Shown here: positions 39,948-48,351 of the stretch, piece by piece
Position numbering within the stretch: the first letter of the stretch is position 1
Layout of the letters: every line of letters starts with the position of its first letter
Source: an uncultured Shimia sp.
Lineage (GTDB): Bacteria; Pseudomonadota; Alphaproteobacteria; Rhodobacterales; Rhodobacteraceae
Reading direction: 5' to 3'
DNA length: 64,000 nt
NCBI RefSeq assembly: GCF_947498095.1
Contig: NZ_CANMJE010000004.1
Span: 204,908 to 268,907, forward strand
The notes under the pieces: generated by a model
The model's database searches: none
Seen by the model: the letters and a program-made list of their open reading frames with translations, nothing else
Told to the model about the DNA's origin: nothing
Made by a program: the position numbers and the translations under genes

Positions 39948-39981
39948 AAAAGGCCCCCGCAAAAATTGCGGGGGCCTTTTT
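39948..39981. terminator. Bidirectional Rho-independent terminator, carB/tauC
   Basis: AAAAGGCCCCCGCAA-AAA-TTGCGGGGGCCTTTT with TTTTT on the plus strand and TTTTGC on the minus strand. It serves carB and, reading the other way, the tau operon. Confidence 0.93.
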
Positions 39982-40003
39982 GTTGTGACTTTTAGGGCTT
40001 GGA

Positions 40004-41311
40004 TCAGCCTTTGCCTTTCCAAGGTACCAGCACCCGCTCGGCCCAGCGCATCAGCATGTCGATGCCAAAGCCGATTATGCCGATCAGGATGATCCCCATG
40101 ATGACGATATCGGTCAGCTGGAACTTGGACGCGACCATGATCATCATGCCCGTGCCTTGCGACGCGGCGACCAGTTCGGCGGCAACAACCGTGCCCCAAC
40201 AGACCCCCATCGCCACCCGGGCACCGGTAAAGATTTCCGGTAGCGAGTTGGGGATAATCACGTGGCGCATGATCTGTGGCTTGTTTGCCCCCAGACTATA
40301 GGCCGCATGCACCTTGGAGATGCTGACACCCGACACCCCGGATCGCGCGGCAATCGCCATGATCCATAGAGCAGCTAAGAACAAGAGAATAATCTTGCCC
40401 ACCTCTCCAATCCCGGCCCAGATGATCACCAGCGGGATCAGGGCAAGTGGCGGTACCGGACGCATGAACTCTACGATCGGGTCAAACCAACCGCGGAACC
40501 AGTCACTGAGACCCATCGCATACCCCAAAGGAATGCCAACAAGCGCGCCAAAGAAGAAACCAACAATCACACGAAACAGCGAGTAGCCCAGATGTTCCAG
40601 CAGGGTCGAGCCCTGATATCCGTCAGAAGCGATTTCGATAAAGCGGTACCAGACAGCTTCAGGGGGCGGCAGCCAGATCGGCTCCATCTGCATACCCTTG
40701 GAGGGTGAGATGCTAAGCGCACCCTTGTCGGTAAAGGTCACAGTGCCGTTTTCGACTTGGACTTCAGGCTTGGTGTCGATGATGTTGTCATTGGCATCAC
40801 GACGGTTGTGATCGAACTTAACCGGCTGCCCGTTGATCGCGACAATAAGAGCGCCGTCTTTGCGAGACGTAGCATCGTTCTTGTCCCAGCGGAGCTGCCC
40901 GCTGCGATACTTGCGGATCAGAACAGAGTCGTTCAGAGCCGCACCATCACCTTCGGGGGCATCGGGGGCGACGCCATCTTCGGTGTCAGAGACACGCCAG
41001 AACACTGTGGCATCATCGGTCGTGCCATCCGGTGCCTGAACCGTGATTTCAAACTGTCCGTCGCCAACATAAGGCCCGGGCATGTGCAAGAAGGATGGCA
41101 ACAACACCGACCCCGTGAATGTGCCCCACATGAAAAAGATCGTCACGATCGAGATGATCGAAGCCGTCCGGTTTGACCGCACAGCGCTTTCGTCCCCGAA
41201 GGTTACAGTCTTCAGCGAGGTATAATCCTGAATCGCGGTGCGATGATGGATGAAGCGGACGATGTAGAATGCGCCGATAAAAATACCGGCATAGAGGAGA
41301 AACGGTATCAT
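40004..41311 (-). CDS. tauC: TauC-type ABC transporter permease with periplasmic insertion
   Basis: 435 residues against about 275 for E. coli TauC. The C-terminal 220 residues are a normal permease with the EAA loop (AYSLGANKPQIMRHVIIPNSLPEIFTG region). The N-terminus adds a helix (3-20) and a second one (50-70). Residues about 76-212 are a hydrophilic, strand-rich region (for example FEITVQAPDGTTDDATVFWRV) not found in the standard permease. The last 4 bp of tauB overlap its start. Expected to import taurine or another small sulfonate with TauA and TauB. Confidence 0.85.
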   Translation of the reverse strand: MIPFLLYAGIFIGAFYIVRFIHHRTAIQDYTSLKTVTFGDESAVRSNRTASIISIVTIFFMWGTFTGSVLLPSFLHMPGPYVGDGQFEITVQAPDGTTDDATVFWRVSDTEDGVAPDAPEGDGAALNDSVLIRKYRSGQLRWDKNDATSRKDGALIVAINGQPVKFDHNRRDANDNIIDTKPEVQVENGTVTFTDKGALSISPSKGMQMEPIWLPPPEAVWYRFIEIASDGYQGSTLLEHLGYSLFRVIVGFFFGALVGIPLGYAMGLSDWFRGWFDPIVEFMRPVPPLALIPLVIIWAGIGEVGKIILLFLAALWIMAIAARSGVSGVSISKVHAAYSLGANKPQIMRHVIIPNSLPEIFTGARVAMGVCWGTVVAAELVAASQGTGMMIMVASKFQLTDIVIMGIILIGIIGFGIDMLMRWAERVLVPWKGKG

Positions 41312-42114
41312 TGCGCGGCCTCCGTACGTCCCATGATTTCTTCTTCCATATCCCAGATCATGCCGAGGATCTCCTCGCGCCGTTCTGCGAATTCGGGATG
41401 CTTTTTGACGTCGCGAAGATCCTGCCCGACGCCCATGTCAGCAAATGGCAGCTGGTACTCTTTGTGAATACGCCCTGGACGCGGCGCCATAACGATCAAC
41501 CGTTCCCCCAGCAACAGGGCCTCTTCAACCGAGTGGGTGATGAGGATGATGGTCTTGCCTGTCTCTTTCCAGAGTTTCAGAACAAGGCTCTGCATTTTTT
41601 CGCGGGTCAGCGCATCCAGCGCGCCGAGCGGTTCATCCATGAGGATGACATCAGGGTCGTTTGCGAGGCACCGAGCCAGTGAGACACGCTGTTGCATGCC
41701 ACCTGACAGCTCATAAACCGCCTTTTCCTTAAAGTCCTGAAGACCAACGATATCCAACAGATGGTCAACGATTTCGGCTTTGTCGAGCTTGGGCATGCCC
41801 TTCATCGACGGGCCGAAGCCTACGTTCTCACGAACGCTCATCCATTCGAACAATGCGCCCTGCTGGAACACCATGCCGCGTTCTGCGTCGGGTCCCTGAA
41901 CCGTATGACCATTCATTACGATCTGGCCCTCGGTCGGAGCAAGAAAGCCAGCAACGATGTTGAGCAAGGTCGTCTTACCGCAGCCCGAAGGCCCCAGCAC
42001 GCTTAGCAACTCGCCTTCTTTGAGATGCAGGCTCACATCCTTCAGCGCTTGCACATGCCCACCGTCGGGCAAATCAAAGCGCATGGAAAGGTTCTCGATC
42101 GACAGTCCGGTCAT
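41308..42114 (-). CDS. tauB: TauB-type ABC transporter ATP-binding protein
   Basis: 268 residues. Walker A GPSGCGKTT is at 41-49, the signature YELSGGMQQRVSLARCLA is near 142, and Walker B VILMDEPLGALD follows. The nitrate/sulfonate/taurine subgroup is indicated by IENLSMRFDLPDGGHVQALKD at the start and by the neighbours. ATG 42114 with AAAGGCGG upstream is chosen over the 16-codon extension. It overlaps tauC by 4 bp; tauA lies 110 bp upstream. Confidence 0.92.
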   Translation of the reverse strand: MTGLSIENLSMRFDLPDGGHVQALKDVSLHLKEGELLSVLGPSGCGKTTLLNIVAGFLAPTEGQIVMNGHTVQGPDAERGMVFQQGALFEWMSVRENVGFGPSMKGMPKLDKAEIVDHLLDIVGLQDFKEKAVYELSGGMQQRVSLARCLANDPDVILMDEPLGALDALTREKMQSLVLKLWKETGKTIILITHSVEEALLLGERLIVMAPRPGRIHKEYQLPFADMGVGQDLRDVKKHPEFAERREEILGMIWDMEEEIMGRTEAAQ

Positions 42115-42224
42115 GGTCCGCCTTTCACTATGTATTGTTGTTTTGGCAGGGCCTGACGGCACACCCGCCGAGTACGTCTAAAGGAGTGGGGGCGCATCGT
42201 CGTGCGCCCCCGTCCATAGTGCAA

Positions 42225-43226
42225 TTACATGCTGCTTGCGGCGGTCAAAGGTGCGGCGTTCACAGCACCTTCGTAGCTGTCCAGCGCAGCATCGATGCTA
42301 CCTGCACCCACGAAGACGTCAGCGACACCCTTCATGAATGTCGCAGCGCCACCACCGAGCCATTTGTCACCCAGCTGATCTGCTGCGCTTGGGAACGTAA
42401 AGGTCGCCATGGTCGCTGCCGCATCGGCTTCGTCCATACCTGCGTCTTTCGCGATCACCGGCAGCATTTTGGCCGCGGCATCACCACCAGCATTCCACAT
42501 GTCATTGGCATCTGCCGTGACTTTCAGGAACTTAGCCAGCAATTCGCCTTCTTCAGCGACAAAATCGGCAGGTGCCGTGGTCGCGTCAAATACGAGAATG
42601 CCCAGAGCTTCTTTTTCTGCACCGGTGAGCAACACATTGCCGTGCTCGACCATGCGGCGCAGAGCACCACCCCAGCCACACGCCATGTCGACCGAGCCTT
42701 GTGCAAGTGCAGCAGCACCTTCGGCAGGCGCCATGTCAACCACGTCAAGACCACTGACATCCACACCAAAGTGGTTCATCTGGCTCAGGAAGCCAAAGTG
42801 CGCTGCGGTTCCGAGTGGAACGGCCACTTTCTTACCCGCCAGTTCACCGGCACTGTCTTTGTCGATTTCAAGCGCTTCTGATACGACGCAGTTGTCGTTC
42901 TCGGAATAGCTGACAGCGATGTCGACAACCTGAATGTCCTGACCAGCAGATGCGGCAACCACGAAGGGCGGCACACCTTGGCTTACCGAGATATGCACGT
43001 CGCCTGACGCCATTGCTGCGCTCATGGCTGTACCTGTGTCAAAGCTGACCCAGTTAATCTTGACGCCCATTGCTTCTTCATAGGTGCCCATAACTTTGGC
43101 GTACTGGAACGGCATCGGCCATTCGAGGAAATACGCGACAGTGATCTCTTCCGAGATCGCCGCCTGAGCGCTTGTCAGCAGGGCCAATGCGGCTGCTGCG
43201 CCGGCGAATTTCTGTTTAAATTTCAT
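42225..43226 (-). CDS. tauA: TauA-type taurine ABC transporter substrate-binding protein
   Basis: 333 residues with a signal peptide (1-22, ending AQA). The mature protein starts with EITVAYFLEWPMPFQYAK, the TauA-type binding fold (type II periplasmic-binding protein). ATG 43226 follows GGGAGACTACA. First gene of the tauABC operon. Taurine specificity is inferred from resemblance to roseobacter TauA; tpa/xsc catabolic genes are not in this window. Confidence 0.86.
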   Translation of the reverse strand: MKFKQKFAGAAAALALLTSAQAAISEEITVAYFLEWPMPFQYAKVMGTYEEAMGVKINWVSFDTGTAMSAAMASGDVHISVSQGVPPFVVAASAGQDIQVVDIAVSYSENDNCVVSEALEIDKDSAGELAGKKVAVPLGTAAHFGFLSQMNHFGVDVSGLDVVDMAPAEGAAALAQGSVDMACGWGGALRRMVEHGNVLLTGAEKEALGILVFDATTAPADFVAEEGELLAKFLKVTADANDMWNAGGDAAAKMLPVIAKDAGMDEADAAATMATFTFPSAADQLGDKWLGGGAATFMKGVADVFVGAGSIDAALDSYEGAVNAAPLTAASSM

Positions 43227-43784
43227 TGTAGTCTCCCAAGTTGGTCTTTGCAGGTGCGCGGTTTTTGGAACAGGCCTATTTAGCTTTTTGACTTCGGACT
43301 GCTCCCCACGCCTTCCTGACCATGCATTGAGCCGCAAAAAAGCACGTGCAAGCAAATCATTTTTTTCACGGCCCAATCCGCGACGACACCTTCCTCAGAC
43401 GAATTCAAAGGTTCATGCCATTCATTAGTCGTTCTTTTTCAACACACTATTGGAATAGCGTTGCTTCAAAATGCCTCATCCCAAAGATTTCTGGACTCAC
43501 AATGAAAAGCCATCTGGACACATCACTGCCCAAGAGGTCGCAACCATGCCCGAATTTCTTGCAGCCCGGGGAAACAGGGGCACTTTCAGAAACGGCGCTA
43601 AGGACAAGCGTGCATGCGCAGACCACCGGGCACACGGCCCATTTTCTATCATGCCGCAGACATCCCGATGGGGACTTGGATGGCGAAAATATGTATTTGC
43701 ATGAAATTATTTGCAAATGGAAATAATTTTCGGTAACTTTCTGCGAGCCCAAGACCGTTAACACGGCTTACATCGCGAGACTAC
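43227..43784. other. Divergent intergenic region tauA/marR
   Basis: About 560 bp with no convincing gene; the frames of up to 126 codons have no conserved features and poor start contexts. The 100 bp closest to marR are strongly AT-rich and contain the inverted repeat at 43705-43728. This region should hold promoters for both the tau operon and the marR-ior cluster. Confidence 0.55.
43705..43728. promoter_or_regulatory. Candidate MarR operator
   Basis: Perfect 8-bp inverted repeat AATTATTT-N8-AAATAATT ending 56 bp before the marR ATG. Inside it lies a second palindrome, ATTTGCAAAT (43709-43718). Arm size and spacing suit a MarR dimer. Autoregulation and control of the ior operon are inferred. 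Confidence 0.5.
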
Positions 43785-44252
43785 ATGACCGAAACCGCCT
43801 CAGACCTCCGGCTGGAAGACATCGAGTTGGACAGTTTTGCCCCCTATCTGATGAACCGCATCATGGGGCGCTACAATGCGTCCATGCGCAACGACATGGC
43901 GCAGCTTGGCCTCACGACACCCAAGGTCAGAACCCTTGCTGTGCTGGCATCGCGCGACGGCATCCTGATCGGGCAGCTTGCGGTCTATGCAGTTGTTGAA
44001 CACTCGACCCTGTCTCGGGCGCTGGACGGGCTTGCGGCAGACAAACTGATCCGCCGCGTCCCAGATCAGGAAGACGCGCGCGCGACACGCGTCTTTCTCA
44101 CCAAAACCGGTCGCGAAACCTTTGATCGCCTTTGGCCCGGCATGGAAGGGTCGGTCGCGCAGATGTTTGACGGCATCTCATCCGAGGAGCGATCGGCCTT
44201 TGTGGCAACCCTACAGCGCGTCTTGAAGAACGTGCGCCACCACGACTTTTGA
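43785..44252 (+). CDS. MarR family transcriptional regulator
   Basis: 155 residues with the MarR winged helix (about 45-115): IGQLAVYAVVEHSTLSRALDGLAADKLIRRVPDQEDARATRVFLT includes the recognition helix and the basic wing (Asp-Ala-Arg-Ala-Thr-Arg). MarR proteins are dimeric repressors relieved by aromatic or phenolic ligands. It lies 48 bp before iorA and probably controls it; arylpyruvates or related aromatics would be logical ligands. Confidence 0.92.
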   Translation: MTETASDLRLEDIELDSFAPYLMNRIMGRYNASMRNDMAQLGLTTPKVRTLAVLASRDGILIGQLAVYAVVEHSTLSRALDGLAADKLIRRVPDQEDARATRVFLTKTGRETFDRLWPGMEGSVAQMFDGISSEERSAFVATLQRVLKNVRHHDF

Positions 44253-44300
44253 CCCCTTCCGGAAATCCTCCGGGCGCTTTCAATCCAGATAAGGACAGAC

Positions 44301-46451
44301 ATGGCCGAACGTTCATTTAAGAAAGAAGTTGAAGAGCTTCGCGCCGGGGCGGGAGAGACCTTTACCGGTGAAGGTATTCTGGCCCTGACCAAGGCGCTGT
44401 TGGAAAACGGGGTTGGTTATGTCGGCGGATATCAGGGCGCGCCGATATCGCACCTGATGGATGTGCTGGCCGATGCACAGGAACTGCTGCAAGAGCTGGA
44501 TGTGCGATATGAAGCCAACGCCTCGGAGGCTGCCGCCGCCGCGATGCTGGCCGCATCAGTGCACTATCCGATCCGTGGCGCCGTAACCTTTAAAGGCCCT
44601 GTTGGTGTCAACGTAGCCTCAGACGCGCTGGCCAACCTGTCGTCCTCTGGCGTAGCGGGCGGCGCCATCGTGATCGTCGGCGAGGATTATGGCGAAGGCT
44701 CGTCCATCATGCAGGAACGCAGCCATGCGTTTGCCATGAAGTCTCAGTTCTGGCTCATGGACCCTCGACCCAATCTGCCCTCCATCGTGAAATCCGTGGG
44801 TGACAGTTTTGAGCTGTCCGAAGCTTCGAACACACCGGTGATGTTGATGGTGCGCATCCGCGCGTGCCACGTGACCGGCAGCTTTGAATGCCGCGACAAT
44901 CAGCGGCCGGACTTGACGGTCGAGGACGCGCTGAGCAATCCACGCCGGGATTGGAATCGCGTGGTCCTGCCCCCGATGTCCTATGCGCATGAACAGGACA
45001 AAATCACCACGCGCTGGCCCAATGCCCAGAACCACATCATGGAGCGCGGCCTGAATGAGGTGTTTGGTCCAGAAAGTGGAGAGTTGGGCATTATATGTCA
45101 GGGTGGCATGTACAACGGCGTTATCCGATCTTTGCAGCGCCTTGGCCTCGCGGATCTTTATGGCAATACGGACATCCCCATCTATTGTCTGAATGTCACC
45201 TATCCCCTTGTCGATGAAGAAGTAATCCGCTTTGCCACAGACAAAAAGGCCGTGTTGATCGTAGAGGAAGGTCAGCCAGAGTTCATTGAACAGGGATTGT
45301 CGACGATCCTGTTGCGCTCGGACCTCCAAACAATGCTTCATGGCAAAGATGTTTTCCCAATGGCTGGCGAATATACAGGCCAGATCATGTTCGACAGTAT
45401 TGTCGCGTTCCTGCGCAAGTACGCTCCCGAAGACTTGCCAGGTCAGATGCGCGCGCCCAATCAACCCCTCCCCGCCATTCCGGACCTCAGCAAAACTGTG
45501 CCCATCCGCCCGCCCGGGTTTTGCACTGGTTGTCCTGAACGGCCAATATTTGCGGGGCTAAAGCTCGCTCAGCAAGAGCTGGGGCCGCACCAGATTAGCG
45601 CCGACATTGGATGTCATCTCTTTGCAGCCCTGCCCCCGTTTGAAATCGGTGGCGCAACGATGGGTTATGGGTTGGGTCCGGCCTCAAACGCTGCCTTTGA
45701 CGGCGGTGGTGAAAAGCGCGCCATTTCAATCATTGGCGACGGTGGTTTCTGGCACAATGGCCTGTCTTCTTCGATTGGCAACATGGTGTTCAACAAATCC
45801 GACTCGGTCGCGGTGATCGTGGACAATTATTACTCTGCGGCCACGGGCGGTCAGGATGTTCTCTCAAGCCGTGCAGACAACCCGAGCAAGGCGACGCAAA
45901 ACCCAATCAGCAAGGCACTTGAAGGCGTTGGGGTGAAATGGATTCGCCAGATCGACCACACTTACGATGTGGGCAAAATGCGCGAGACATTTGTTGAGGC
46001 ACTGACCACAGACTATGACGGCCCCAAGGTGATCGTCGCTTCTTCGGAATGCATGCTGAACCGTCAACGTCGGGAAAAACCGGCACGCAACAAGGCGATC
46101 AATGATGGTAAACGCATCGAGGTCCTCCGCTTTGGTGTGGATGAGGACATCTGTACCGGCGATCACGCTTGTATCCGCCTGTCGGGGTGCCCGTCCCTGT
46201 CTGTCAAACATCTGGACGATCCACTGCGGGATGATCCAGTAGCCGCCATTGACCAAACCTGTGTGGGCTGTGGTAACTGCGGAGAGGTGGCAGATGCCGC
46301 CATCCTCTGCCCCAGCTTTTACCGTGCCGACGTGGTGCACAATCCCGGCAGTTTGGAACGCTGGTGGGCCGGATGGTCAGGTCGCGTGATCAGTTGGTTA
46401 CAGGTCAGACGCGCCTCAAAACGACTGACATTTACGGAGGCAGGCCAATGA
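44301..46451 (+). CDS. iorA: Indolepyruvate ferredoxin oxidoreductase, alpha-type subunit
   Basis: 716 residues. An N-terminal pyruvate-oxidoreductase-like domain (VGYVGGYQGAPISHLMD) is followed by a TPP-binding domain (FCTGCPERP, then IGDGGFWHNG...VDNYYSAATGG) and a C-terminal ferredoxin-like domain (CVGCGNCGEVADAAILCP). It decarboxylates 2-oxoacids such as indolepyruvate or phenylpyruvate to acyl-CoA, passing electrons to ferredoxin. The first Fe-S half (CTGDHACIRLSGCP) has unusual spacing. Overlaps iorB by 4 bp. Confidence 0.9.
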   Translation: MAERSFKKEVEELRAGAGETFTGEGILALTKALLENGVGYVGGYQGAPISHLMDVLADAQELLQELDVRYEANASEAAAAAMLAASVHYPIRGAVTFKGPVGVNVASDALANLSSSGVAGGAIVIVGEDYGEGSSIMQERSHAFAMKSQFWLMDPRPNLPSIVKSVGDSFELSEASNTPVMLMVRIRACHVTGSFECRDNQRPDLTVEDALSNPRRDWNRVVLPPMSYAHEQDKITTRWPNAQNHIMERGLNEVFGPESGELGIICQGGMYNGVIRSLQRLGLADLYGNTDIPIYCLNVTYPLVDEEVIRFATDKKAVLIVEEGQPEFIEQGLSTILLRSDLQTMLHGKDVFPMAGEYTGQIMFDSIVAFLRKYAPEDLPGQMRAPNQPLPAIPDLSKTVPIRPPGFCTGCPERPIFAGLKLAQQELGPHQISADIGCHLFAALPPFEIGGATMGYGLGPASNAAFDGGGEKRAISIIGDGGFWHNGLSSSIGNMVFNKSDSVAVIVDNYYSAATGGQDVLSSRADNPSKATQNPISKALEGVGVKWIRQIDHTYDVGKMRETFVEALTTDYDGPKVIVASSECMLNRQRREKPARNKAINDGKRIEVLRFGVDEDICTGDHACIRLSGCPSLSVKHLDDPLRDDPVAAIDQTCVGCGNCGEVADAAILCPSFYRADVVHNPGSLERWWAGWSGRVISWLQVRRASKRLTFTEAGQ

Positions 46452-47986
46452 ACGCGCCTATCGACCTCGTTGCGGGGCCACGCGACGACAAATTGCAGAG
46501 CATCATCAAGCTGGCGATCCTCGCGGTCGGCGGACAGGGCGGCGGCGTTCTGACCAACTGGATCGAGAGTCTTGCGCGTGCAGAAGGTTATGTCGTGCAA
46601 GCCACATCCGTCGCGGGTGTCGCCCAGCGCACTGGGGCTACGATCTATTACATCGAAATGGCCCCGGCCGGTGACACTGAACCCGTCTTTTCTCTGGCCC
46701 CCACCAGCGGCGACGTCGACATCATGATCGCCGCCGAAATGATGGAGGCCGGTCGCGCCATCATGCGGGGTTTTGTGACCCCCGATCGCACAACCCTCAT
46801 CGCCTCTACACATCGCGCCTTGGCCGTATCGGAGAAAATGGTTCCGGGCGACGGCATTTCAGCGCCCGAGGATGTCCTGGAGGCCGCAAAGTTGATGTCT
46901 GACCGCCTGATCATGTTCGATATGGACCAATTGGCCGCCGAGAATGGCTCGGTCATCTCATCATCGCTGTTCGGGGCCCTCGCTGCCTCCGGGGCCTTGC
47001 CGTTCTCGCGCGATGCCTTTGAGCAAGCGATCCGCGCGTCTGGAAAAGCGGTGGACACCAGCCTGCGTAGTTTCGCGGCGGCTTTTGACCGAACTGAAGC
47101 AAGTGAGAGCGATGCAGACCCTGTTTTGTCAGCGCCCAGGAGAAACAATCATCACGTTGCAGGACCTGCGAGCGTGCTGAGCGACTGGCAGGCGCTTGAG
47201 GCTGAGGCCCTCGCCCTGCCCGCGCCGCAAATGGCAACGCTGGGTTTGCGCAAGGTCGTGGATTTTCAGGATTTGACCTATGGGCGCGAATACCTTGATC
47301 GGCTGCAACAGTTTTCAGGCCATGACACCGGGGACACCAAACTGTGTGAAACCGCTGCCAAACACGTCGCCAACGCCATGTGTTACGACGACATCATCCG
47401 AGTTGCTGACCTAAAGACGCGGCAGGGACGGTTCAACAGGATCAAAGCCGAGGTGACGCCGGGTGACGCGCCGATCAACCTGACCGAATTCTTTCATCCC
47501 CGTGGCGAAGAGATCATCAGCCTCTTACCAGCGGGTCTTGGCGTATGGATCGAGGCGCGACCACGCCTGGCCGCCTGGATCGACCGCCGAGTGAACAAAG
47601 GGCGTCGTCTGCGCACCCATAGACTAAGGGGCTTTCTAACGCTCTATTTTCTTGGTGGATTGCGCCGTACCCGCCGCAAAAGCCTGCGGCACAAGATTGA
47701 GCAGGATCATCTGAACGCATGGCAGGCGACCTGTCTGGAGGCGGCTTCGCAGAACGTGCCCTTGGCGATTGAATTGCTGAAATGTCGACGGTTGATAAAA
47801 GGTTACTCCGACACCCACGCCCGTGGCCTGTCCAAGTTTTCTCGGGTCATGGATGCGGCAAGTCTGGTCGCGGACCGCGAAGACGCGCCCCAGTGGATCG
47901 AGCGCCTGCGTGAAGCAGCCTTGCGCGATGAACATGGTGAGAAGCTGGACGGGGCAATTCAAACCGTGCGCAGCTTTGCCGACTGA
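46448..47986 (+). CDS. iorB: Indolepyruvate oxidoreductase beta-type subunit with DUF6537-like extension
   Basis: 512 residues, far longer than archaeal IorB (about 200). The N-terminal half is the gamma/beta POR domain (ILAVGGQGGGVLTNWIESLA and VAGVAQRTGATIYYIEM). The C-terminal 270 residues match the helical DUF6537 extension typical of proteobacterial forms (RKVVDFQDLTYGREYLDRL). The start is fixed by the ATGA overlap with iorA. Forms the catalytic complex with IorA. Confidence 0.88.
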   Translation: MNAPIDLVAGPRDDKLQSIIKLAILAVGGQGGGVLTNWIESLARAEGYVVQATSVAGVAQRTGATIYYIEMAPAGDTEPVFSLAPTSGDVDIMIAAEMMEAGRAIMRGFVTPDRTTLIASTHRALAVSEKMVPGDGISAPEDVLEAAKLMSDRLIMFDMDQLAAENGSVISSSLFGALAASGALPFSRDAFEQAIRASGKAVDTSLRSFAAAFDRTEASESDADPVLSAPRRNNHHVAGPASVLSDWQALEAEALALPAPQMATLGLRKVVDFQDLTYGREYLDRLQQFSGHDTGDTKLCETAAKHVANAMCYDDIIRVADLKTRQGRFNRIKAEVTPGDAPINLTEFFHPRGEEIISLLPAGLGVWIEARPRLAAWIDRRVNKGRRLRTHRLRGFLTLYFLGGLRRTRRKSLRHKIEQDHLNAWQATCLEAASQNVPLAIELLKCRRLIKGYSDTHARGLSKFSRVMDAASLVADREDAPQWIERLREAALRDEHGEKLDGAIQTVRSFAD

Positions 47987-48043
47987 AACGCTGGCTCTTT
48001 AGGCAGAAAATACGGCTAGTGAACTCCACTGACTGCCTTGGTT

Positions 48044-48262
48044 CTACGCCGCGCTGGTCGACACCGAACGAGTGATGCCACCGTCGACACGCTTGTTTTG
48101 GCCAGTGGTGTAAGCAGCCCCTACGGAAGCGAGGGCGGCAGCTGTGGTTGCAATCTCGCCGTGGGACTTACTGTTGCGCCCCATCGTGATCCTGACCATG
48201 AAATTCTGGGACCGCTGACTGGGCTATCAACCCGCAAGCTGACATCTTTGGCGACCAATCTC
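48044..48262 (-). pseudogene. Remnant of short-chain dehydrogenase/reductase gene
   Basis: On the minus strand, one frame ends ASVGAAYTTGQNKRVDGGITRSV and stops at 48044. This is the C-terminus of an SDR enzyme (Thr-Gly-Gln-Asn...Val-Asp-Gly-Gly). Further upstream, another frame gives LVAKDVSLRVDSPVSGP, which looks like the degraded LRVNSVSPGP segment. At least one frameshift separates them and nothing upstream resembles the Rossmann half. The gene is dead. Confidence 0.65.
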
Positions 48263-48338
48263 TAGAGAGAGCCTTTGACTTGTATCATTTTGGGGTCGGC
48301 ACGAATGTGTGATGGAGGACTTCAATCATCAAACTTTC

Positions 48339-48347
48339 GGGGGGGGG
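48339..48347 (+). repeat. G9 homopolymer at ribosome-binding site of AraC gene
   Basis: Nine consecutive G residues located 4 bp before the TTG start of the AraC regulator, acting as or replacing its Shine-Dalgarno sequence. Such tracts are prone to slippage. Confidence 0.6.
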
Positions 48348-48351
48348 AACT

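Noticed and set aside
43346..43764. Genes in the tauA/marR gap
   Set aside because: Three overlapping frames on both strands, no conserved pattern, weak starts, AT-rich regulatory composition.
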